Source: JAEUSF01 sp964484145 (GTDB lineage Bacteria > Patescibacteriota > Doudnabacteria > UBA920). Taken from it: a stretch of DNA of 29,468 nt. A program made the translations under genes and the position numbers. Position 1 is the stretch's first letter. The number at the start of each line of letters is the position of its first letter. The stretch is from NCBI GenBank assembly GCA_964484145.1, contig CAZAED010000016.1, forward strand, positions 1 through 29,468, read 5' to 3'. Below, piece by piece: positions 1 to 6,278 of the stretch. The notes beneath the pieces are model-generated. The model was not told the DNA's origin, ran no database searches, and saw only the letters and a list, made by a program, of their open reading frames with translations.

Positions 1-95
1 CCCTTACTTTTGGCAAAATTCAGCCCTCTTAAATAAGAGGAATTTTATAAAATTAAGGTTTAAAATCTTTGCGCTCTATAAAAAGTGTTATGTAT

Positions 96-124
96 AAAAA
101 CATCTCAATTAAGAGATGTTTTTT
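96..124. terminator. rho-independent terminator, usable on both strands
   Basis: Perfect stem CATCTC (101-106) / GAGATG (113-118) with a six-base loop. A-rich sequence precedes it and six T follow on the plus strand, so it could stop transcription from either side. Confidence 0.65.
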
Positions 125-228
125 GTGGCGTGTCGTTCGAAGTTTTATGTCAACAAGTAATCTGCTAATCCCGCACAACTCAAAGACTCGTATGCGGGGC
201 AAGGGGGAAAGGCCGCCTTATCGATCTC

Positions 229-267
229 AAAGAAAAATACTCCACACAGGGTGGAGTATTTTTCTTT
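229..267. terminator. bidirectional terminator
   Basis: Perfect 16-bp inverted repeat (229-244 and 252-267) with a seven-base loop. The outer part is A-rich on one side and T-rich on the other. It lies just beyond the end of the leftward gene 354-1013 and probably insulates the left end of the leftward operon. Confidence 0.7.
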
Positions 268-353
268 GGAGCTCCTTGGTATTGGATATTAGAACTGAGA
301 TTCAGCAGTCAAAAGGAAGTATTTCCGTATTTGAGTTTCTTATATGCTAATTA

Positions 354-1013
354 CTAAGGGTTTTTGTAGTAAAGTTTGAATGGGTCTTTCTCTAGCCAAT
401 TATCAGATATTTCATCACATACCTTTTCATTTAAATCTATTAAATCGTTTAAGTAATCTTTGGTAAAACTTAATTCACCATAGTGAACAGTGATTTTAGC
501 TTTTGCATTACCAATCTCTATCCACTTTAGCCACTGCTCTTTGTCGTCTACATTTCCATCTGCATGCACAAGGTTGTTTCTAATTTGGAAAGCTAAATTA
601 AAACTATTTAGTATTTTCTTATTTTTAGGGAATTCCACATCTAATTTTTTAAGATAATTTATTGAGCGACTTTTACCCGATGAGCTTAAATCATAAACGC
701 TAAATTTATGGCCAAACTCTTGTCGTAAATGTTCGCAAAGTTGCAGTAATTGCGACTCCATAAACATTATTATGCTGATAATAAAAGATTTGTATAAAAT
801 ATTTAAAGTTTCTTCTTGTTCGTGACTTACATCACCAAGGTAATCCGCATAGCTGTAACCGTTGTCATTCAAGTCATTTTTTTTGGTATCATATTTTGCT
901 GCCAATTTTTTGTATTCAATAATCTGTTCTTGTTCAACCTTGGAGATTAGTTCAAGGACATTACAAAAATACCTCTTTTTACTATTTAAAATAAATTTTA
1001 CGAGTTCGGTCAT
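354..1013 (-). CDS. HEPN-like protein, uncharacterised
   Basis: A 219-residue soluble, helix-rich and charged protein that I cannot place in a named family. The segment around residues 141-153 (AFQIRNNLVHADG) contains R145-x4-H150, the RX4-6H signature of HEPN domains. Members with this motif act as RNases in toxin-antitoxin, abortive-infection and CRISPR-associated systems, but others are catalytically inactive, so RNase activity is an inference. It is the last gene of a leftward operon that also encodes a zinc-ribbon membrane protein, an SRAP peptidase and an FtsK-type ATPase. It ends in front of a bidirectional hairpin. No antitoxin-like MNT nucleotidyltransferase partner is visible next to it. 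The ATG start lies 9 bases from the preceding stop. Confidence 0.55.
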   Translation of the reverse strand: MTELVKFILNSKKRYFCNVLELISKVEQEQIIEYKKLAAKYDTKKNDLNDNGYSYADYLGDVSHEQEETLNILYKSFIISIIMFMESQLLQLCEHLRQEFGHKFSVYDLSSSGKSRSINYLKKLDVEFPKNKKILNSFNLAFQIRNNLVHADGNVDDKEQWLKWIEIGNAKAKITVHYGELSFTKDYLNDLIDLNEKVCDEISDNWLEKDPFKLYYKNP

Positions 1014-1022
1014 GATGTAACT

Positions 1023-1373
1023 TTATCTTGACTGTCTATCCGTATACCAAGCTCCGATTTTTGAGATTATCAAAGCTAAAATTCCATATCCGACAAAACA
1101 AAAACCCATCCAAAAATATGGGTTACTTGAATTAAAAGAGCCGCCGCTATTTCCCATAAATATCAAACCTAAAATTATTGCAACCCAAGAAAAAAGTTTT
1201 GCCTTTTTCCACTTTTTGTTTACCATAACAGGTTCTACAAGCATAGGTCGAGTTGGGTTTGTTTGTATCTGAATTTGCTGTGCTTTGCTATTTAGTGGAT
1301 TACCACAATTTGGACATGTTAGAGCTTTGTCTGACACATCTTTACCGCATTCGAAGCATTTGATTAGAGTCAT
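1023..1373 (-). CDS. zinc-ribbon membrane protein
   Basis: A 116-residue protein. The N-terminus carries a zinc ribbon with two CxxC knuckles (C6-x2-C9 and C20-x2-C23, sequence CFECGKDVSDKALTCPNCG). A polar linker follows, then two hydrophobic segments around residues 61-75 and 86-106 that look like membrane helices. The architecture is that of the widespread zinc-ribbon plus two-helix membrane proteins of unknown function. It lies within the leftward operon, 4 bases after the SRAP gene stop, so the two are probably cotranscribed. Nothing in the sequence indicates a specific role. Confidence 0.7.
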   Translation of the reverse strand: MTLIKCFECGKDVSDKALTCPNCGNPLNSKAQQIQIQTNPTRPMLVEPVMVNKKWKKAKLFSWVAIILGLIFMGNSGGSFNSSNPYFWMGFCFVGYGILALIISKIGAWYTDRQSR

Positions 1374-1377
1374 AACG

Positions 1378-2019
1378 TTAGATTTTAATTTTTTTTATTA
1401 TATAGGCGGAATCATTTTGGGGCGAATTAACCAACGTTGAGACTGGGTATGCTTCCATCAGGTTAGCAGGAAAAGGTTCCAAAAGATTTAAAAGCAATTC
1501 TGGGTGCAAATCGTTTCTTAACCAATCAAGCTCTCTATTTTTAGGAAGTATAGCTGGCATACGGTCGTGGACTTTTGCTACTAGAGAGTTTGGTTCGGTA
1601 GTTATAATAGCGAATTCTGGTTCTTCGGTTTTAGGGTCTTGGTGCCAAATACCTGCGAAGGCGAAGATTTTGTGTGTTTTTAATATAAACCTAAACGGCA
1701 ATTTTTTTCCATTAACTATACCCCATTCATAAAAGCCATCTGCTGGAATTAGGCACCTACGTTCTCTGAATGATTTATCAAAGGTAACTTTGGTGTCCAA
1801 GCTTTCTTTTCTAGCATTAATTATGGGTTTAGCTTTGTCCCAATGTGGCACAAAACCCCAAAGCACTGGCTGGATAGTCTTAGGGTCTGTGTTTAGTATG
1901 ACAGGCAGTCTCTGTCCTGGTCTTGCGTTATAACGGGGCGAAAACGAATAAGCCTTATGACTCAAGTCATAATTTTCTTCAAACTCTCTAAAAGCTAAAA
2001 TTGAAAAAGCTCCGCACAT
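1378..2019 (-). CDS. SRAP (SOS response-associated peptidase) family protein
   Basis: HMCES/YedK family protein, which protects abasic sites in single-stranded DNA by forming a thiazolidine link through Cys2 after removal of the initiator methionine. I chose the ATG at 2019 rather than the upstream one at 2037 because it gives MCGAF, placing the catalytic Cys at position 2. Family motifs follow in order: YNARPGQ, a WGFVPHW block, NARKES, RCLIPADGFYEW and VHDRMPAIL, with the conserved active-site Asn, Glu and His visible. The length (213 residues) is normal. It is carried in the mobile element's leftward operon, where it could protect single-stranded DNA during transfer or replication. That role is inferred from position. 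Confidence 0.92.
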   Translation of the reverse strand: MCGAFSILAFREFEENYDLSHKAYSFSPRYNARPGQRLPVILNTDPKTIQPVLWGFVPHWDKAKPIINARKESLDTKVTFDKSFRERRCLIPADGFYEWGIVNGKKLPFRFILKTHKIFAFAGIWHQDPKTEEPEFAIITTEPNSLVAKVHDRMPAILPKNRELDWLRNDLHPELLLNLLEPFPANLMEAYPVSTLVNSPQNDSAYIIKKIKI

Positions 2020-2038
2020 ATTGTCATAATAATACAAA

Positions 2039-2066
2039 AGCCGCGGTTCCGAAAGGTTACGCGGCT
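2039..2066 (-). terminator. hairpin between broken gene and SRAP gene
   Basis: Read on the minus strand, AGCCGCG and CGCGGCT pair around a small loop and are followed by TTTTG. The stem is slightly imperfect. It lies downstream of the broken gene 2079-2438 and overlaps the leader of the SRAP gene, so it may attenuate the downstream genes. Confidence 0.5.
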
Positions 2067-2078
2067 GATTATTTCAAC

Positions 2079-2438
2079 TTAATCACTCAAACCTTTTCCT
2101 TGAAGGCACTTGTTATACGCATTTTCATATTGTGGTGTTAAGTACTCTCCTTCTTTGTAAGTGCAAAAATTTTCCTTTGTACAATAGTTTTTATATAACT
2201 CTACTGCTATTTCTTCCGCCCTATCTGAGCATAAAGCTTTTTCTTGTTTTATCTTAGCCTCAGCATTTTCGATTATTAATCTTTCTGACTCTTTTTCTCT
2301 TGCTTCGTATTCGTACTTTGCTTCCTGTTGTCGTTCTATAGATTTTTACTTGTTTATCTCGCTAGCATAATAGAATCCACCAAGAATTATTGCACCCGAA
2401 ACAATAGATATCGGTAAAATTAGTTTAGTTTTGTCCAT
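2079..2438 (-). pseudogene. small membrane-anchored protein gene broken by one in-frame TAA
   Basis: From the ATG at 2436-2438 the frame encodes a short N-terminus and one membrane helix (residues 7-25 approximately, LILPISIVSGAIILGGFYY). It then meets a TAA at codon 31 (2346-2348). Beyond the stop the same frame continues for 88 codons. These codons give a charged coiled-coil-like segment (EAKYEYEAREKESERL) and a four-cysteine tail (C69, C87, C93, C113), and end at TAA 2079-2081. Both parts look coding and there is no good restart codon after the break, so this reads as a single nonsense mutation, for example CAA to TAA. A sequencing error is the alternative. It sits between the FtsK-type gene and the SRAP gene in the leftward operon. 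Confidence 0.7.
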
Positions 2439-2454
2439 ATAGGTTGAATTATTT

Positions 2455-3273
2455 TTATATCAAAGGAGTTTGGATTCTTCTTATAGCTCCACCGTCGTGA
2501 AAGTAAGAGAGGATTGCATCCCCTTTCCCTAAAAGTTTTTCAGCTCCTGTACAGGCCATTATATACTCAGAGTCTTTTGCACTTGCTGTTCGAAAACATA
2601 AATGGTTAATAAAGGTAGCTGTTGCTACGCCAGATAGTACTTTTTCACTTATATGGTTAGTAGCTAAAAGTATATGAATTCCTACTGCCTTGCCGAGCTG
2701 TAAAAGCGTAATTATAGATTCGTCTATTTCTTTAGCTGTTTTTTTGTTTGAACCTTTAATTAAGTCTGAAAAGTTATCTATTACGAAAAAAATGTATTTT
2801 ATGGAAGAATTAGACTTTTGGTTATATTCACCTATATTCATCGCATAAGCCTTTTCCAAAGTCTTAAAACGATTTTCCATTTCATCCACCACGTTTTTTA
2901 ATTCCAAATTCAAATTATCAAAATCTGTAATAGTCTTTGATGTAATATCTCCCTTTATATTTAAGATTTCGTGGTGAGATGGCTGTGTGGTAGCCAAGAG
3001 TATTTTTAATTCATTTTTGTGCAATTTATGAATTAAGGTAAAAAGCACAGAATTTATAAATGTAGTTTTTCCAGAACCCGCATCTCCTGCAATAAGCAGA
3101 GACCCTAAATCTTTGAAGTCAAGCCACAGCTTTTGTTCATCCCAAGTTAAACCAAAAGGCACATAAAGTTTTATTTCCTTTTGAGAACGGATGGAGTCAA
3201 GTAAATCTGGTAGAAATATAGATTTGGGTCTATTAGGTGGAGAGAAGGAGATAATTTTATCAATAATAGTCAT
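2455..3273 (-). CDS. FtsK/SpoIIIE-type DNA translocase ATPase
   Basis: A 272-residue protein consisting essentially of the FtsK-type motor domain. Walker A is GDAGSGKT (residues 63-70). Walker B is IFFVIDNF (161-168), ending in Asp-Asn where most relatives have Asp-Glu. The block LGKAVGIHILLAT (about 193-205) and the segment AKDSEYIMACTGAEKLLGKGDA are typical of the FtsK core. There is no N-terminal membrane part and no C-terminal gamma DNA-reading domain, so it is much shorter than chromosomal FtsK and resembles the compact FtsK/TcpA-like ATPases of integrative elements and plasmids. The neighbour at 3279-4028 supplies membrane helices and could be its anchor. A role in DNA transfer or partition of the element is an inference. 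Confidence 0.85.
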   Translation of the reverse strand: MTIIDKIISFSPPNRPKSIFLPDLLDSIRSQKEIKLYVPFGLTWDEQKLWLDFKDLGSLLIAGDAGSGKTTFINSVLFTLIHKLHKNELKILLATTQPSHHEILNIKGDITSKTITDFDNLNLELKNVVDEMENRFKTLEKAYAMNIGEYNQKSNSSIKYIFFVIDNFSDLIKGSNKKTAKEIDESIITLLQLGKAVGIHILLATNHISEKVLSGVATATFINHLCFRTASAKDSEYIMACTGAEKLLGKGDAILSYFHDGGAIRRIQTPLI

Positions 3274-3278
3274 ATAGT

Positions 3279-4028
3279 TTATATCTCCGTATAGTAAACT
3301 ATAAAATATTTATGAGTAATACTTTGAGGCCAATTTATTAAGCTGTCCTCGGCAGTGTATTCTTCTCTTTTCCAACCTTCGTCCTTTAATGATTTTTCTA
3401 ATTTTTTATGCTCATTGACAGTTAGCTTATGTCCGAAGTATGGCTTAAAAAGACCATAAGGTATTGTAGCGACTTTGATTAATTCTAAATCGTCACCTGC
3501 CATATGAGATTTGTGGTAGGACTCTGGAGTTGTAACTCCAATATCGTAACCATTCCAATCATTTTTTATATAGAATCTAGGGGTATAATCAAGGAAACCT
3601 GGTCCGTCCTTTAATTCTTCCATGCGTTCACTAATATCTACTCTTGTTGCAAATTCGTTATGGTCATTTATAAATACAAGTTCTGGTTGAACCATAGTGA
3701 ATGAAATACCTTTTGTGTATACATTGTAAGCATCACTTTTTTGATTGTTGGATTTGTTCTGAATTTTTTTCCATTTCTCTTCGCTAAATAAACCATAATC
3801 CTTTAACAGCTCGCGCCAGTTAGGGCTTATTCTTATTGCGAAAGGACGAAACTCTTTCTGTTCTTTTGACACTGCAGTTCTTTCTTGTATATAACCAACA
3901 ACTACCACAACCACTAGGCTAAGAAATAAGCTTTGGCTATCTGAAAAATTTGCATTTTTAAATAAATAAAATAGCACTAAAATAAGCGCTGCGCCTTTTA
4001 AAAGTAACTTTATTGTTTTCATTTTCAT
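3279..4028 (-). CDS. membrane protein, first gene of the leftward operon
   Basis: About 249 residues, not recognised. Two closely spaced hydrophobic helices at the N-terminus (around residues 6-21 and 32-47 of this start; the second contains SLVVVVVVGYI) are followed by a soluble domain of about 200 residues. The frame is open up to a GTG at 4044-4046. I prefer the ATG at 4026-4028 (MKMKTIKLL), although neither start has a Shine-Dalgarno site. The stop is 5 bases before the ATPase gene, suggesting coupled expression. Pairing a two-helix membrane protein with an FtsK-type ATPase recalls the small membrane partners of conjugative ATPases, but no sequence motif proves this. Confidence 0.65.
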   Translation of the reverse strand: MKMKTIKLLLKGAALILVLFYLFKNANFSDSQSLFLSLVVVVVVGYIQERTAVSKEQKEFRPFAIRISPNWRELLKDYGLFSEEKWKKIQNKSNNQKSDAYNVYTKGISFTMVQPELVFINDHNEFATRVDISERMEELKDGPGFLDYTPRFYIKNDWNGYDIGVTTPESYHKSHMAGDDLELIKVATIPYGLFKPYFGHKLTVNEHKKLEKSLKDEGWKREEYTAEDSLINWPQSITHKYFIVYYTEI

Positions 4029-4096
4029 TTTATTAATATTTAACACAAAGCCCCGCGCCAGCAGGGCTTGCGCCCCATACCCCTTTCGGGATATGA

Positions 4097-4149
4097 CCCA
4101 ATGAAGAATCGCTGACCACGGGGGTCAGTATTTTCATTGGGACTTTTTT
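4097..4149 (+). terminator. strong plus-strand terminator upstream of the leftward operon
   Basis: CCCAATGAA (4097-4105) pairs with TTCATTGGG (4133-4141), and CTGACC/GGTCAG pair inside with small mismatches between. ACTTTTTTG follows on the plus strand only. A plus-strand terminator here makes sense only if something is transcribed rightward across the leader of the leftward operon, for example a short antisense RNA. Confidence 0.65.
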
Positions 4150-4382
4150 GCCATGCCTAGCAGCTAAAAACCGCTAAGTTTAGGCAATTATTTTATTGCT
4201 TAAATTTTATCACAATTTTGAATATTTCACTTGACACGGTACTGTTTTTTTGGAAAATATCATTAAGTTTGGCTTGATAATAAGGAAAAAAACAAAATTT
4301 CACAGGGTTAATTTTTGTGGATATGTTTTTTATTTGCTTTATTTAAAGCAGAAATTTTAAATTTCAATAAAACCTAAAAAGC

Positions 4383-4505
4383 TATAATTATTATGTAGGA
4401 TTTGATGATTTTAAAAATCAAAATGGCAAATCCTACGACAATTGAATCCTGCAACCCAAGCACAGAGCATATTTAAAAGCTTTGTGATTTGGGTTTTTAT
4501 TTTGT
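4383..4505 (+). ncRNA. possible short structured RNA or attenuated leader of the rightward operon
   Basis: TATAAT at 4383-4388 predicts a start near 4395. A perfect 10-bp stem begins exactly there (GTAGGATTTG 4395-4404 / CAAATCCTAC 4427-4436). A second stem follows (AACCCAA 4453-4459 / TTGGGTT 4489-4495, extended by CACAGAGC/GCTTTGTG) and runs into TTTATTTTG, a rho-independent terminator 24 bases before the DUF5659 gene. The unit could be a short RNA of about 105 bases or an attenuator controlling the operon. No good -35 box is visible. Confidence 0.4.
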
Positions 4506-4528
4506 TTTTTATTAGGTAATTAAAATAT

Positions 4529-4783
4529 ATGACTTATCAAAATTTATTAGAAGCAGAAACTTATAAGACCGCTGATATGGCTTTGGCAGGTCTTATTTCT
4601 TTGTATTACCCCATTGAGGCCATAGATAAACAAAACCCCCGTAAGGCCTACTGGTTGTTTAAGCGGGATGCGCAGTTGGATGAGCTTGTCAAAAGCTACT
4701 ACCGCCGTGAGCTTAAGGTAGACCCTGTTTCTTATTGGGAACAGATTTCGTTTATTAAAGCCCAATTATACAGCCAAGCCTAA
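4529..4783 (+). CDS. DUF5659 domain protein
   Basis: An 84-residue protein matching the DUF5659 pattern as I know it: YKTADMALAGLISLYYPIEA near the N-terminus, NPRKAYWLFKRD in the middle, and a C-terminal segment ending KAQLYS. The family is small, soluble and uncharacterised, and is often found in Patescibacteria. It opens the rightward arm of the element directly behind the hairpin leader. Its stop codon abuts the next gene's ATG. No Shine-Dalgarno site precedes the ATG. Its steady company with recombinase genes suggests a mobile-element function, which is an inference. Confidence 0.78.
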   Translation: MTYQNLLEAETYKTADMALAGLISLYYPIEAIDKQNPRKAYWLFKRDAQLDELVKSYYRRELKVDPVSYWEQISFIKAQLYSQA

Positions 4784-4966
4784 ATGCAACTAACAGAACG
4801 GCAAATCTTAAAGTTTCAGAATATATACCAAAGCCGATTTGGCGTCTCTATTCCATATGAGGAAGCGCAACAAATAGGTCTGAATTTAGTTACCCTAGTT
4901 CAGAAAGTTTACCGACCTATAAAGAAAAATGACAATGACAAAGTCACACAATCCACACCAGCTTAA
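4784..4966 (+). CDS. small conserved-looking protein of unknown function
   Basis: A 60-residue protein, LTERQILKFQNIYQSRFGVS at the start followed by IPYEEAQQIGLNLVTLVQKVYRP. It looks like an all-helical small protein of the type that accompanies DUF5659 genes in Patescibacteria, but I know no named family for it. It starts immediately after the DUF5659 stop codon and overlaps the start of the next gene by 38 bases, so the three are almost certainly translated from one message. Confidence 0.65.
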   Translation: MQLTERQILKFQNIYQSRFGVSIPYEEAQQIGLNLVTLVQKVYRPIKKNDNDKVTQSTPA

Positions 4967-5501
4967 AGTTTATCAATTTTTTGACCATAAGCCCGTTTCT
5001 TTTTGTCCCGGGCTGGTTAAGGTTTTGGGTTCGGTAGAAGCTGCAATCTTCTTTGGGCAGTTGCTTTACTGGCATGGTAAAGGAGCTAAGGGTGATTGGG
5101 TTTACAAGACTATTAAGGAATGTGAATATGAGACAGGTCTAAGTAGATACCAGCAGGAAAGTGCAATAAAAAAATGTACAGCTTTGGGTTTTCTAGAAAC
5201 CAAGCTTGCGGGAATACCAGCAACCAGACATTTTAAGGTTAAGTTAAGCTATGTGATTTCCTATCTTTACAGTTTGGGGAATACTGACAAAGTGCCTAGC
5301 GAGGTTACCCCTGAAGCTATGGATGTTTTCTCTCAATCTATTACAGAGACTACCCAACAGATTACTTCAGAAGATAACACAATTGAGAGTGAAGCAAAAT
5401 ACAATCCTGTAGGGAAAAGCAAGTACGAGGCTCTTAAAAGAGGTTTCTCAAAGTCAGGAGCTGGTGCTTCTAGAGGTTTTGAAAAACTCTTCAATCCTTA
5501 A
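4929..5501 (+). CDS. winged-helix replication-initiator-like protein
   Basis: A 190-residue protein. Residues about 25-105 form a winged-helix pattern known from phage and plasmid replication proteins: a block around VEAAIFFGQLLYWHGKG, then WVYKTIKECEYETGLSR, then AIKKCTALGFLETKLAG and a wing-like ATRHFKV. The rest is polar and ends in a basic, low-complexity tail (SKSGAGASRGFEKLFNP). It probably binds DNA and may start or organise replication of the element. No primase or helicase motif is visible, so replication is an inference from the fold. It overlaps the preceding gene by 38 bases and shares TAATG with the next, indicating translational coupling. The start could be the second Met (codon 3). 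Confidence 0.6.
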   Translation: MTMTKSHNPHQLKVYQFFDHKPVSFCPGLVKVLGSVEAAIFFGQLLYWHGKGAKGDWVYKTIKECEYETGLSRYQQESAIKKCTALGFLETKLAGIPATRHFKVKLSYVISYLYSLGNTDKVPSEVTPEAMDVFSQSITETTQQITSEDNTIESEAKYNPVGKSKYEALKRGFSKSGAGASRGFEKLFNP

Positions 5502-6112
5502 TGATTTCGGTAAATATGGGAAAAGTTTTAGTTGAACAAGGTTTAAGGTTGTCAGTTTGGAGTCTTAGAAAGCACGGAGCTTTAAAAAGCTCTTGTTATG
5601 CCGTTTGGAGTTGGGGTGATAATTTTAGAATGAATATGGAGCTTAGTTTAGAGGGTAGTTATATTCGCTTGGCTTATAAGGACGAAAAGTATTGGACGGG
5701 TGAGGAAGTAAATTTAAACTACGACCATAGTCTAACAACCACACCCTGCAATTACGGGGGTAAGAGGTATTGGTTCATTTGTCGTCTTTCTAGGAACGGC
5801 TGGATGTGTGGAAGGAGGGTTGGTGTGTTATATAAGCCTTGCGGTAGTGTGTATTGGGGTTGTAGACGCTGTTTTAACCTTGCTTATATTGACCAAAACG
5901 AAAACCGTGGAGGTAAATGGAAAGCGTTATTTAGGTGTTTGGATTTAGAAATGAAGGCTGAAAAAATTCAAGAAAAAATAAAGCGTAAGATATGGGCGGG
6001 TAGACCTACCAGGAAACAAAGGCGACTCTTAAGAATTTATGAAAGGATGGATAGACTAGATAATTATTCGGAAGAGCTTAATAAAGCTTTGGCAAATTTA
6101 GAGAAAAAGTAA
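5501..6112 (+). CDS. zinc-binding protein of mobile elements, unknown function
   Basis: A 203-residue protein. The core reads TPCNYGGKRYWFICRLSRN, then CGRRVGVLY, then CGSVYWGCRRCFNLAY: five or six cysteines arranged as a treble-clef or ribbon-like zinc site. I know this pattern (PCxxGGxRxWFxC...CGRRVxxLY...CRxCxxLxY) from an uncharacterised family common on plasmids, phages and genomic islands of many bacteria. The C-terminal third is basic and helical (KIQEKIKRKIWAGRPTRKQR), suggesting nucleic-acid binding. Its ATG overlaps the previous stop (TAATG); a second ATG at codon 6 is a possible start. It lies directly upstream of the recombinase promoter region. Confidence 0.75.
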   Translation: MISVNMGKVLVEQGLRLSVWSLRKHGALKSSCYAVWSWGDNFRMNMELSLEGSYIRLAYKDEKYWTGEEVNLNYDHSLTTTPCNYGGKRYWFICRLSRNGWMCGRRVGVLYKPCGSVYWGCRRCFNLAYIDQNENRGGKWKALFRCLDLEMKAEKIQEKIKRKIWAGRPTRKQRRLLRIYERMDRLDNYSEELNKALANLEKK

Positions 6113-6126
6113 AAAATTGCTATAAT
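6097..6126 (+). promoter_or_regulatory. candidate promoter of the serine recombinase leader
   Basis: TTTAGA (6097-6102), 18 bases, then a perfect TATAAT (6121-6126). The predicted start, about 6133, coincides with the first base of the long folded leader. The -35 box is a 4-of-6 match, so the call rests mainly on the -10 box and the coincidence with the structure. Confidence 0.5.
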
Positions 6127-6132
6127 ACATAT

Positions 6133-6238
6133 GTTGACCCCGCACAATTTAATACCAAAAAGTTTTTTTATTGCCTTGCTGCCTTTTGGGCGGCCTCTGC
6201 CAGCAATCAATCCTTTTTGGTTTGTGCGTTGGGTCAAC
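6133..6238 (+). ncRNA. long folded leader RNA of the recombinase gene
   Basis: The outer stem pairs GTTGACCC (6133-6140) with GGGTCAAC (6231-6238). The next pairs CGCACAA (6141-6147) with TTGTGCG (6222-6228), and then CCAAAAAG (6155-6162) with CTTTTTGG (6213-6220). Inner pairings include TTGC/GCAA and GCTGCC/GGCGGC. The whole forms one long interrupted hairpin of about 106 bases ending 40 bases before the recombinase ATG, with no T tract behind it. It may be a regulatory leader, a separate stable RNA or a DNA site; no known RNA family is recognised. Confidence 0.5.
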
Positions 6239-6278
6239 CAGAGGTCGCCCTTTGTGTTTTGTAAATTAAAAAATTAAT

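Larger units (their letters stand above)
1..353. other. gene-free left flank
   Basis: I see no convincing gene here. The longest open frame (69-350, plus) runs through two perfect terminator-like hairpins and has no recognisable protein features. The stretch holds a short hairpin (CCTCTT/AAGAGG near 27-42), the two terminators listed separately, and between them a GC-richer segment (about 125-228) with an inverted repeat CCCGCA/TGCGGG (170-175 and 193-198). That segment may be the end of an RNA or gene that begins outside the window, or part of the left junction of the mobile element to the right. Confidence 0.5.
4047..4528. other. divergent regulatory region with hairpin arrays
   Basis: No gene here. 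The left half holds, in order, AAGCCC/GGGCTT (4048-4069), CATAcCCC/GGGaTATG (4076-4095), a long hairpin with a T tract (4097-4149), TGCCTA/TAGGCA (4154-4186) and GCAAT/ATTGC (4184-4199). An AT-rich stretch with divergent promoter-like boxes follows: TGaTAAAAT on the minus strand at 4204-4212, TTGACA at 4231-4236, and TATAAT at 4383-4388. Two further hairpins follow (4395-4436 and 4453-4495). It is the likely control region of both arms of the element. An origin of replication or transfer is possible, since inverted repeats beside AT-rich DNA are usual there, but this is not shown. Confidence 0.55.

Noticed and set aside
69..350. 93-residue open frame on the plus strand
   Set aside because: It crosses two perfect terminator-like hairpins and has no protein-like composition or family resemblance.
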